DNA of 64,000 nt, taken from contig CALSOR010000015.1 in the NCBI GenBank assembly GCA_943788025.1, positions 62,001 through 126,000 on the forward strand. The letters run 5' to 3'. A program made the position numbers and the translations under genes. Under the pieces are notes generated by a model. The model searched no databases and was not told the DNA's origin. It was given only the letters and a program-made list of their open reading frames with translations. Positions 1 to 7,604 of the stretch are shown here, piece by piece; the first letter of the stretch is position 1; every line of letters starts with the position of its first letter. This stretch comes from JABAAE01 sp905480545 (lineage in GTDB: Bacteria; Planctomycetota; Planctomycetia; Pirellulales; Pirellulaceae).

Positions 1-197
1 TTGATTTTTTCTTCCAGTTTTGTAACCGCGGCAGATTTTTTCGTATTGTCTGCATCTGCAATTGAAGATGTAGACGTCGAATTTACTTTCACGGGTGCAG
101 GATCCTGCGACATTCCATTTTTCCAGCCAGCAAGAAGCATGATCGCAACAACGAACGACGACGATCTCAATAGCCCGGCTGAATTTGGAAAAATCAT
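1..197 (-). CDS. Partial secreted or membrane-anchored protein, N-terminus only
   Basis: The reading frame is open on the minus strand from an ATG at 197 to the window edge, so the gene continues beyond the left end. About 65 residues are visible. After a polar start (MIFPNSAGLLRSSS) comes a hydrophobic stretch, FVVAIMLLAGW, then a Ser/Thr/Lys/Asp-rich region with no recognisable domain. This fits a signal peptide or signal anchor followed by a linker. The product cannot be named. The gene is divergent from the dehydrogenase at 517, so the 198-516 gap probably carries both promoters. Confidence 0.5.
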   Translation of the reverse strand, partial: MIFPNSAGLLRSSSFVVAIMLLAGWKNGMSQDPAPVKVNSTSTSSIADADNTKKSAAVTKLEEKI

Positions 198-516
198 CTT
201 ACGGTTCTTTCGTTGTTAAAAAAAATGAATCGTCTTCCGCGGACCATTCTCGCAAAATGCTGTGCGACTTCCACGGAGGAAACGAATCGTCAACAAGCTT
301 TAGCAACTATGTTAGCACGTCCATCGGAAATCGACTGCAATCCTGGGAATCGAACGGGCGCTTGGGTTCTTCTCTGCCAATTTCAACCCTTCAAAGGCGT
401 GCAAGGTCCGAGGATTTGTCATAAGATTGTCAGTTTTGCACGGTTTTTGAAAGTTTCCTTTTGAATTTCGCGTAGAAAGAACTTCTTTAATTCATTCATC
501 AACAAACAAATCCACT

Positions 517-1605
517 ATGGATCAACCGCGATACCCGCTCCACGAGCTCCAAGCTTTTTCGAAAAATGTTTTTTTGAAACTAGGTTGTAATGAGGCCAAT
601 GCAACAACGGGGGCGGAAGTGCTTGCTGAGAGTGACAAACGGGGAATCGATTCACATGGAATCGCTCGGCTTCATAATTACGTCCATTGGCTTACTGGCA
701 AATTTGCGCCGGCAAATCCTGAGGTGGCCATTATTCGACAGTCGGGATCAACGGCGTTGGTCGACGGTGGCGGTGGTCTGGGAATCATGGTTGCGCCGAT
801 TGCCAATAAAATTTGTATTGAAAAGACGTTGGCATCCGGTACCGCGTGGGTCAATGTTCGGAACTCGAATCATTTCGGAATCGCCGGCTATTATACGAAC
901 CTTGCTGCTGAGCAGGATCTTGTTGGTTGGGCGATGAGCAATGCCACGGCACAAGTCGCTCCGGCTCGCTCCAAACAGCCGATGCTTGGAACCAATCCAT
1001 TTTCGGTAGCGATTCCAAATCCAGGGAAATTTCCCCTAATGATCGACATGGCGACCAGCGCGGTTGCGTATGGGAAGATTGAAATTGCCAAACGTGAAAA
1101 TGCCAAGATGCCTATCGGCTGGGCACTCAATCATCTAGGTGAACACACAACCAACCCATTCGAGATCGGCGGCAAGCAAAAGTATTCGATGCTGCCGGTT
1201 GGTTCGGTGAAAGAACACGGCGTTCACAAGGGGTACTGCCTTTCTGCGATGGCGGACCTGCTGTCTGGAGTCTTAGGTGATGCGGCTTTTGGACCATTTG
1301 GTCCCCATTTTATGGTTCCTGAAATTTCCCCTTCACCATTGTTTGGTCCAGGGCTTGGGCACATGTTCGGCGCATTTCAAGTTGAAGCATTTTCTGATAT
1401 CGAGAGTTACCAAGCTCGCATCAAGGAATGGATTTCTGCATTCAAGCGTGCAGAACCAATCGATGAAAATGAGCCCGTTCTTGTGCCTGGCGAGCCTGAG
1501 CAGTTTGCCATGGCGGATCGGCTATTAAACGGCGTGCCGCTAAACCCTGAGGTGGTGCGTTCCCTTCGAACGATTTCGAAAGACTTGGGGGTTGCTTTCG
1601 ATTGA
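517..1605 (+). CDS. Malate/L-lactate (Ldh2) family NAD(P)-dependent dehydrogenase
   Basis: This 362-residue protein belongs to the Ldh2/ComC/AllD fold family, cytoplasmic enzymes that oxidise 2-hydroxy acids such as malate, lactate, sulfolactate or ureidoglycolate with NAD(P). The family pattern is clear: an N-terminal helical region with SDKRGIDSHGIARL, a glycine-rich VDGGGGLGI segment, the conserved NSNHFG motif with the likely catalytic His near residue 119, the GTNPFSVAIP segment, and KEHGVHKGYCLSAMADLLSG in the C-terminal half. Length is normal for the family. The ATG at 517 is followed directly by the usual N-terminal helix. The gene appears monocistronic. The substrate cannot be read from sequence. 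Confidence 0.88.
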   Translation: MDQPRYPLHELQAFSKNVFLKLGCNEANATTGAEVLAESDKRGIDSHGIARLHNYVHWLTGKFAPANPEVAIIRQSGSTALVDGGGGLGIMVAPIANKICIEKTLASGTAWVNVRNSNHFGIAGYYTNLAAEQDLVGWAMSNATAQVAPARSKQPMLGTNPFSVAIPNPGKFPLMIDMATSAVAYGKIEIAKRENAKMPIGWALNHLGEHTTNPFEIGGKQKYSMLPVGSVKEHGVHKGYCLSAMADLLSGVLGDAAFGPFGPHFMVPEISPSPLFGPGLGHMFGAFQVEAFSDIESYQARIKEWISAFKRAEPIDENEPVLVPGEPEQFAMADRLLNGVPLNPEVVRSLRTISKDLGVAFD

Positions 1606-1912
1606 AAGCGATCTTGCCAAGAGGTTTGATGCAACCGATCACTTTCATTTTTGGAAGGTCTTGGAGTTCTGGGTGTCGTAAACGCCACCTTTGGGGCGAG
1701 ACTGACGATCGCATCCCATCAAGCGTCCGAGTACTGTATCCAAACGCCCGGTTTCACCACTTGCTCAATTGCATAAGTTCGAAATTACCCTTGAGTTTTG
1801 ATAAGGCGTCGTTGCGTTGAATTCTGACTCAACCAGATTGAAATCTGAAATCGATTGTCCCGTAAACCTGGATGCATCCGATACAAGAATCTCTGAATGG
1901 CTTGCTTTCGGG
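1606..1912. other. Intergenic stretch with no supported gene
   Basis: About 300 bases follow the dehydrogenase stop. Short open frames exist on both strands, but none has a ribosome-binding site together with protein-like composition. No clear terminator was found. Confidence 0.4.
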
Positions 1913-2203
1913 TCATCCTGAACCAAAATCGATGTCGGACGTATCGATTTTAAAGTCAGCGGCTCGCGCAGCCACATCGTCCTCGTTCGCAATGGTGATT
2001 TCCGATGGCTGGTATGGCCGCATGATCGCCCAGGTGAAAACGGTAATCGAAACGCCAATCGGGGCAATTCGGGTCGTAGCTGGAACGTTGTTTAGCGTGA
2101 AGAAAAGGTCAGAAATGTCCCGTTCAGCATCTGTCAAAACTTGTGTGTGTCCCAGCACAGAACTCATGACACGTGAGATCGCGGCAGTGCGAAGTCGTTC
2201 CAT
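1913..2203 (-). CDS. Small hypothetical protein
   Basis: This is a 96-residue frame whose codon choice looks like that of its neighbours. It holds one moderately hydrophobic segment (RIAPIGVSITVFTWAIM) in the middle and an acidic C-terminus (SDIDFGSG). No family is recognised and no strong Shine-Dalgarno precedes the ATG at 2203. It lies downstream of, and in the same direction as, the zinc-protease homologue and could share its transcript. It may be spurious. A competing frame on the opposite strand covers the same bases, but its composition is less protein-like. Confidence 0.4.
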   Translation of the reverse strand: MERLRTAAISRVMSSVLGHTQVLTDAERDISDLFFTLNNVPATTRIAPIGVSITVFTWAIMRPYQPSEITIANEDDVAARAADFKIDTSDIDFGSG

Positions 2204-2281
2204 GCTTTAGCAAATTCAATTTCGCAGGAGGTTTCGCGGTTTTGCTGCCTTAGGATTGCGTGAGCATAAACTTGTTTTTGG

Positions 2282-2746
2282 CTACGTCTTTTTGCGTTTT
2301 CGTTTCGGTTTGCCTCCCAAATAGGAGTGTCCGGCATCGAGTAGGAATTTGTTGCGAAATGCTTCGCGTCCAAGTAGCATACGAAACCCCATTTTGCCCC
2401 TATGGGTCAGTGTTAACTCGACGTCCAAACGAACCCCCATCAAAATGATCGGGGTGGCAATTACCGGCCGCACTGCCGATTTCCCGTTCGAGCTACGTAC
2501 CTTTCTGAACTCAAGTATCGGCGATTCAATTTCCCAGACATGTTCCTCATTACGTTGAACGGGGAACGTTGTGAATCGTACCCAGGAATTGCCATCTCGT
2601 TCAAATTCAATGATATCGTGAGCGTGTAATGCTGACGATCGAGCACCTGAATCCACTTTGGCTTTAATGGATCGAGTTCCAAAATCTGGTAGTTTGACCC
2701 ACTCACGCCACCCGATTACTGGCAGTTTTGAATTGAAAGCGTCCAT
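2282..2746 (-). CDS. RimK/SNARE-type putative ATP-dependent zinc protease
   Basis: A 154-residue cytoplasmic protein of the retropepsin-like family PF05618, often annotated as putative ATP-dependent zinc protease because it occurs fused to or beside RimK ligases. Visible hallmarks are the N-terminal REWVKLPDF segment, the aspartic-protease-like motif AKVDSGARSSALHA around residues 29-42, and the C-terminal LTHRGKMGFRMLLGREA motif typical of the family. It ends in a basic tail, KPKRKRKKT. Length is normal. No rimK gene is seen nearby. Biochemical function is not established for most members. Confidence 0.85.
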   Translation of the reverse strand: MDAFNSKLPVIGWREWVKLPDFGTRSIKAKVDSGARSSALHAHDIIEFERDGNSWVRFTTFPVQRNEEHVWEIESPILEFRKVRSSNGKSAVRPVIATPIILMGVRLDVELTLTHRGKMGFRMLLGREAFRNKFLLDAGHSYLGGKPKRKRKKT

Positions 2747-3029
2747 GAATTAGCGAATTAGATTGTTACGGTTTAAGGAAATCACTTTGAAAGGATAGCA
2801 AACTTTTTCCGAACCGAGTATCCAATTAGGCCTCGTTTCAATATCATCACACAATCAGGTGCGATCGTTTTGCGTCTCTTTCATTCCTTTTTCTTAAGCA
2901 TTCCATCGTGAAGTATAGGTCGAATGCTAGACCTGCAGTTGATCGCCATCGGCCGGGTATTTCCAGTGGAGCCGCCCAGTGCGTGAAGAAGCTGTTTGGG
3001 CCCTTTCATCTTCTCGCGAAGGTGATGGA
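2747..3029. other. Divergent intergenic region
   Basis: This separates the minus-strand zinc-protease homologue from the plus-strand MATE exporter and should contain both promoters. It is AT-rich in its left half. I could not single out a convincing -35/-10 pair. Confidence 0.35.
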
Positions 3030-4472
3030 ATGAATGACGAAACGAATCGCAGACCGCCGGACGGTTTGGAGTCGCCATCCAGTGAAAAAAAAGGATGGTG
3101 GGCACCATGCGGGCCCGGGGAAGTACTCGCCGTTGGGATTCCATTGGTGATCTCAACGCTTTCCTATTCAATCATGCAATTTTGTGATCGGCTATTTTTG
3201 GCATGGCATGACGAATGGGAGATGGCGGCGGTCATGTCTGCCGTTGTGTTGAATTGGACGGTGACCGCTTTCCCGATGGGGATAGCGGCCTATGCTGCGA
3301 CTTTTGTGGCACAATATTGCGGTTCGCATGAAGAAAAGAAAGTGGGAGCGGTGATCTGGATGGCGATTCGGGTTGGTGTCTTTTTCTTTCCGTTTTTCCT
3401 GATCCTCGCTTCGTTTACAGAGAATTTATTCGCAGCGTTTGGCCATTCAGAATCCTTGATTCCTCTGGAAACCATCTACTTTCAGGTCGCCTGTTTTGGC
3501 TCTGCCGCCGTTGTGTTTGAGAATGCCCTATGTGCCTTCTACATCGGACGTGGAAAAACGGCGGTTGTGATGTACGTCAATTTGTTTGCGACGTCCATTA
3601 ATATTGTCCTGGATGTTTGGTTCATTTTCGGGTGGGGGTGGATTCCTGAAATGGGCATCGAAGGCGCCGCATGGGCGACCACCATTTCTGTTTGGCTGAA
3701 GGTTGCGATCTTTTCGGCGATTCTATTCCGGCCAGTGAATATTGAACGATTCGGTTTGCTGACAGGCAAAAAGTTTGATTGGAATCTCTTCCGGCGACTG
3801 TTTCGATATGGTGGCCCGAGCGGATGGCAGCTGTGTATGGAGGGTGTCGCAATCTCACTTTTTATTCTGTTCATTGGGAGGCTCGGACACGTTGAAGCTG
3901 CCGCAACGACGCTGGCTTTCAGTGTCAACCTGCTAGCCTTCATTCCGATTGTTGGAATGAGCATGTCGGTTTCAACATTGGTTGGACAGCAAATCGGGGC
4001 TCGGCGAACGGACCTTGCAAAACGCGCCGTTTGGAATGGGCTTTGGATCTCGCTTGTTTACTCGTCGATATTTGCCATGTTCTATCTGTTTTGGCCAACG
4101 TTGTTTCTGCTTGCGCATCGATTGGAAACGCATTCCAATTCTGTGCTAATCGAATCGCAAGCCGTTTTTCTTTTGAGGTTTATCGCGGTTTACTGTGTGT
4201 TCGATGCATTTCAAGTGACCTATGCGGCGGCACTCAAAGGGGCTGGAGATACAATGTTCATTTTGTGGTGCACAATTCTTAACTCGATTGGCTTTGTTAC
4301 CGTTGGCATCGTGGGATTAAGTTTCGTCCCGGTGGAGAACCGGTTGGCGTGGTGGTGGGCAATCATCACGGGGTGGATTTTGATGTTTGCCGTTGTGTTT
4401 GCGATTCGTTATCGAACTGGAAAATGGACCACAATGTCAGTGATCGAATTAAACTCGTCTGAAAGGCAGTAG
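3030..4472 (+). CDS. MATE family multidrug/metabolite exporter
   Basis: Polytopic inner-membrane antiporter of the MATE family (NorM/DinF-like), which exports cationic or organic substrates against Na+ or H+. It has about 12 hydrophobic helices in two similar halves. The first half begins PLVISTLSYSIMQFCDRLFLAW, with the family pattern of two helices around a D-R-[LF] turn, and the second half begins near GGPSGWQLCMEGVAISLFI. The frame opens upstream at a GTG at 2979, but the ATG at 3030 is preferred because GAAGGTG lies just ahead of it and the residues before it are not membrane-like. This gives 480 residues, within the normal 440-500. Substrate unknown. Confidence 0.85.
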   Translation: MNDETNRRPPDGLESPSSEKKGWWAPCGPGEVLAVGIPLVISTLSYSIMQFCDRLFLAWHDEWEMAAVMSAVVLNWTVTAFPMGIAAYAATFVAQYCGSHEEKKVGAVIWMAIRVGVFFFPFFLILASFTENLFAAFGHSESLIPLETIYFQVACFGSAAVVFENALCAFYIGRGKTAVVMYVNLFATSINIVLDVWFIFGWGWIPEMGIEGAAWATTISVWLKVAIFSAILFRPVNIERFGLLTGKKFDWNLFRRLFRYGGPSGWQLCMEGVAISLFILFIGRLGHVEAAATTLAFSVNLLAFIPIVGMSMSVSTLVGQQIGARRTDLAKRAVWNGLWISLVYSSIFAMFYLFWPTLFLLAHRLETHSNSVLIESQAVFLLRFIAVYCVFDAFQVTYAAALKGAGDTMFILWCTILNSIGFVTVGIVGLSFVPVENRLAWWWAIITGWILMFAVVFAIRYRTGKWTTMSVIELNSSERQ

Positions 4473-4650
4473 TCCTCAATGAGTTGCCGTCAAAATGATG
4501 TCAGTTCAGCGAGATCGCGACGGTTTTCAGGTTGCGCGTTCATCACTAAACATAAATTCACCAGCAAAAACAGGTGTTTTTCGAATTCTTAAGCAACGGT
4601 ACGTCGTTTGCCCTACATCCTTCTTGACTACATCACAAGGAGATTCCAAC

Positions 4651-4752
4651 ATGTTAACGCTAGTTACATTTTTGATGACTGCCTTCTTTTTTGGGGGGGT
4701 GTTTGTCGCCGCCGATACATTTCGACTCATGTCGAAACAGAAGCAAATCTAG
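4651..4752 (+). CDS. 33-residue single-span membrane peptide
   Basis: An ATG at 4651 is preceded by a strong Shine-Dalgarno, AAGGAG, with 8 bases between. It encodes 33 residues: a hydrophobic helix (LVTFLMTAFFFGGVFVAADTF) and a short basic tail (RLMSKQKQI). A longer in-frame start at 4495 exists, but its extra 52 residues look non-coding. The positive C-terminus suggests the helix is inserted with its tail in the cytoplasm. No family is recognised. It lies alone between the MATE gene and the convergent serC gene, about 180 bases after the MATE stop, so it probably has its own promoter. Confidence 0.55.
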   Translation: MLTLVTFLMTAFFFGGVFVAADTFRLMSKQKQI

Positions 4753-4860
4753 GCAATTGAACAAGCTGCATATTAAGCTTCCTTTAGGTGCGACGAGCAA
4801 GGGGCTGGAACGCGTTTGTTATCGAAAACGGCAGCGCTCAAGTTTGTACCAGAGTCTTGT

Positions 4861-6006
4861 TTAACCGTTCTCTGCAGCAAAATCGGTCATATATTCTGCT
4901 AAGGCTTCAACACCTTTGACGGGCATGGCATTGTAGATGGAAGCCCGGATTCCGCCCACACTTCGGTGTCCTGCAAGACCATGGAAACCCGCGGCCTCCG
5001 CATCACTCAAGAACCTGGATTGCAGTTCAACGCTTGGAAATTTAAAGACAATATTCATCAACGAACGGCAATCAGGATCTGCGTGGCCGATGTAAACACT
5101 GCGATATTTGTCGATAACATCGTAAAGCATTTTCGCTTTTTTCTGATTCTGCAAATGCATTTTCTCCAGCCCACCGATTTCATTCTTTAGCCAATCTACA
5201 ATTAGGGATAATACATAGATCGCAAACGTTGGCGGTGTATTGAAAAGCGATTCGTTGTCAGCATGAGATCGATAATCCAGGTAACCGGGCAGGTTGCTTT
5301 TGCCCGATTGGAGTAAAGAACGTTTGGCAATCACCATCGTTAAGCCGGCAGGACCAGCATTTTTTTGGGCACACGCGTAGATCAAATCGTACTTTTCGAT
5401 AGCGAGCGGTTTATGCAAAAAGTCGGATGAGGCATCGCAAATCATCGGGACGTCCCCGCAATCTGGCTCGGACGAGAATTGAACGCCTTGGATTGTTTCA
5501 TTGGAAACGTAATAAAAATAGGAGTAGTTTTCAGCAGTGAGTTGAAACGACTCATTTGGTGTTTTGGTAAAGTGGTCTTCGCTGCCATCCCAAATCGTTT
5601 TTGCATTGCCCTGTTTGGCGGCTTCCTGAAACGCTTGCTTTCCCCACGATCCAGTCACCGCGTAGGCCGCACACTTCTCTTCTTGCATGAAGTTCATGGG
5701 GATCATCGCAAACTGCAGTCGCGATCCGCCTTGCAGAAACATGATTTCGTATTCATCTGGGATCGACAACAATTCACGCAGGCCATCACGGGCGGCGTTG
5801 ATGTACTTCGTAAAGGCTTTTCCGCGGTGACTAACCTCCAAAATCGAGCTGCCTACGTCAGGTAACGCAATCATCTCTTCGGCAATTTGCCGCAGAACCG
5901 TTTCCGGTAATACGGCTGGCCCGGCAGAAAAATTAAGGACTCGTTGTTCTGCGATTTCAGTTTGGGACATCTGTGCTCTGTCAAATTGCGTTTGGTTTGT
6001 ATCCAT
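4861..6006 (-). CDS. serC: Phosphoserine aminotransferase
   Basis: Class V PLP-dependent aminotransferase that converts 3-phosphohydroxypyruvate and glutamate to phosphoserine in serine biosynthesis, and the analogous step in pyridoxal phosphate synthesis. Typical features are the start VLNFSAGPAVLPETVL, the GSSILEVSHRG segment, FLQGGSRLQF, and AQKNAGPAGLT with the PLP lysine at residue 215, followed by an HRSVGGIRASIYNA C-terminal motif. At 381 residues it is slightly longer than the usual 360; the first 12-20 residues are probably either a real short extension or a wrong start, because an alternative ATG opens the MSQTEIAEQR segment. Cytoplasmic. It stands alone. Confidence 0.93.
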   Translation of the reverse strand: MDTNQTQFDRAQMSQTEIAEQRVLNFSAGPAVLPETVLRQIAEEMIALPDVGSSILEVSHRGKAFTKYINAARDGLRELLSIPDEYEIMFLQGGSRLQFAMIPMNFMQEEKCAAYAVTGSWGKQAFQEAAKQGNAKTIWDGSEDHFTKTPNESFQLTAENYSYFYYVSNETIQGVQFSSEPDCGDVPMICDASSDFLHKPLAIEKYDLIYACAQKNAGPAGLTMVIAKRSLLQSGKSNLPGYLDYRSHADNESLFNTPPTFAIYVLSLIVDWLKNEIGGLEKMHLQNQKKAKMLYDVIDKYRSVYIGHADPDCRSLMNIVFKFPSVELQSRFLSDAEAAGFHGLAGHRSVGGIRASIYNAMPVKGVEALAEYMTDFAAENG

Positions 6007-6065
6007 GTCGATACTAAGTTGGCCGGAAATGCCTGCCTAGTGGCTCGTCAGGCCTGAATTGCAAT

Positions 6066-6117
6066 GTAGCTACCGTCGCCAGACGGTGGAATTCCACGCT
6101 CTGGCGAGCGTAGCTAC
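6066..6117. repeat. REP-like palindrome with GTAG ends
   Basis: A 52-bp near-perfect palindrome centred on GGAATTCC. Each end reads GTAGCTAC. Each half also folds on itself: left CCGTC-GCCA-GACGG, right CGCTC-TGGC-GAGCG. The only places where the two halves fail to mirror each other are in these short stems, and in each the two sides change together so that pairing is kept. This is the layout of a pair of inverted REP elements (a BIME-like unit). Confidence 0.6.
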
Positions 6118-6190
6118 CGGTCAGTTCAATAGTATCGAAACCACTAGTTTAGCTCATAACTTGCGTCTTAATTCAAGTTGGATCGTTGGA

Positions 6191-6275
6191 GCAGGGCTCT
6201 GTGTTTGGCAGGGCTCTGTGTTTGGCAGGGCTCTGTGTTTGGCAGGGCTCTGTGTTTGGCAGGGCTCTGTGTTTG
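6191..6275. repeat. 17-bp tandem repeat, five perfect copies
   Basis: The unit GCAGGGCTCTGTGTTTG is repeated five times without a mismatch between serC and pyrD. The unit length is not a multiple of three and no gene covers it, so it is non-coding. Perfect identity suggests recent expansion or ongoing slippage. Confidence 0.9.
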
Positions 6276-6364
6276 GCCAACTTGCTGTTCCATTCTTGTT
6301 GTCGCCGACGCAAGTGGGGACGCGATCAGCCTGCCGGCAATCGAATAGAACAAACCGACGGCTT

Positions 6365-7513
6365 TTATATATCACGGCCCACAGCGGATGAAATTGTATT
6401 CAAACCATGCTGCTCGAGTTTTTGTAAAAGCGTCGTGTTGATGCCTTTAACAAACATTGGGCCTCCGTAGATAAACCCTGTATAGACCTGCAGCAATGAC
6501 GCTCCCGCACAGATCATGCTCCAAGCGTCGTCACCCGTCATGATGCCACCGACACCAATGATCGGAAGTTTACCCTCCGTTTTTCGAAAAACGGAGGCGA
6601 CAAACTCGCGGCTGCGAACGGTCAGCGGTCTGCCGGAAAAACCGCCTCCCGAGCCAGGGCACTGACAACGCTTGCTTTTGATTTCCGATGGCTCTGTTTT
6701 AAGTCCTGCATCGGAAATGGTTGTATTGGTTGCGATGATTCCAGAAATGTTTTGGTTTGTAATCGCCTCCAACGTCTCATCCAGTTCCGTTTCCGAAAGA
6801 TCAGGTGCGAGCTTTACAAAGATGGGTGTTTCGTTTCTTTCGGATCCAGCCGGCACCGAATCGCTGCTTTCCGTTTTGATGGCCGCAATTAGCTCGCCCA
6901 GTTTCTTTGGATGCTGAAGGTCACGCAGCCCAGGCGTATTTGGGGAGCTGACGTTAATTGTGATGTAATCAGCGTAAGGCTCAACACGCCGAAAACTGGT
7001 TAGGTAGTCATCGATGGCTGGTTGAATCGAATTGCTACCCTTGATTTCATCTGCGACCTTTTTGGTCAACCCGATATTAATTCCAAGCACAGCTCGTTTT
7101 TTTGATTTCGATTGAGCTAGTGATTCAGAAGCGGCAAGAGATCCGCGATTGTTGAAGCCCAAACAGTTCAGCAACCCTTGATCTTTCGGCAAACGGAAAA
7201 GACGCTTCTTGGGGTTTCCTGACTGAGCTTGACCGGTCAGCGTTCCAACCTCGATGTGCGAGAAACCAAGAGTTGAAAGTTGGTCTATCCATCGCGCGTC
7301 TTTGTCAAATCCTGCCGCCAGACCGACCGGATTTGAGTACTGAATTCCGAATTTTTCGACGACTAATCTCGGATCCGAAACACTGCACATCGACGACATG
7401 ATGGACTTTGCAAATCCAGGCCATACCGATGCTGAAAACAGATTCATCGCAGCATAATGCACCCACTCGGCATCAAAGCGGAACAAAATTGGTCGAGCTA
7501 AATATCGCCACAT
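6365..7513 (-). CDS. pyrD: Dihydroorotate dehydrogenase (quinone), class 2
   Basis: Membrane-associated FMN enzyme that oxidises dihydroorotate to orotate in pyrimidine synthesis and passes electrons to quinone. Class 2 is shown by the N-terminal helical extension (RFDAEWVHYAAMNLF), the NPVGLAAGFDKDA motif, GTLTGQAQSGNPKKRLFRLP, and INVSSPNTPGLR, in which the catalytic serine is residue 190. FMN phosphate-binding segments IIATNTTIS and GVGGIMTGDDA follow. At 382 residues it is slightly longer than E. coli PyrD (336), partly from the insert around 230-245 and the CQCPGSGGG stretch. It runs in the same direction as serC but is separated from it by repeats. Confidence 0.94.
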   Translation of the reverse strand: MWRYLARPILFRFDAEWVHYAAMNLFSASVWPGFAKSIMSSMCSVSDPRLVVEKFGIQYSNPVGLAAGFDKDARWIDQLSTLGFSHIEVGTLTGQAQSGNPKKRLFRLPKDQGLLNCLGFNNRGSLAASESLAQSKSKKRAVLGINIGLTKKVADEIKGSNSIQPAIDDYLTSFRRVEPYADYITINVSSPNTPGLRDLQHPKKLGELIAAIKTESSDSVPAGSERNETPIFVKLAPDLSETELDETLEAITNQNISGIIATNTTISDAGLKTEPSEIKSKRCQCPGSGGGFSGRPLTVRSREFVASVFRKTEGKLPIIGVGGIMTGDDAWSMICAGASLLQVYTGFIYGGPMFVKGINTTLLQKLEQHGLNTISSAVGRDI

Positions 7514-7604
7514 AAGGCTATGAAGTTCTGTTCGGATTTAATTTCATGAAACGTCAATACCGACACTACCGCGGTTGCGGAATTCGGAATCGTCAGCCCC
7601 ATTG

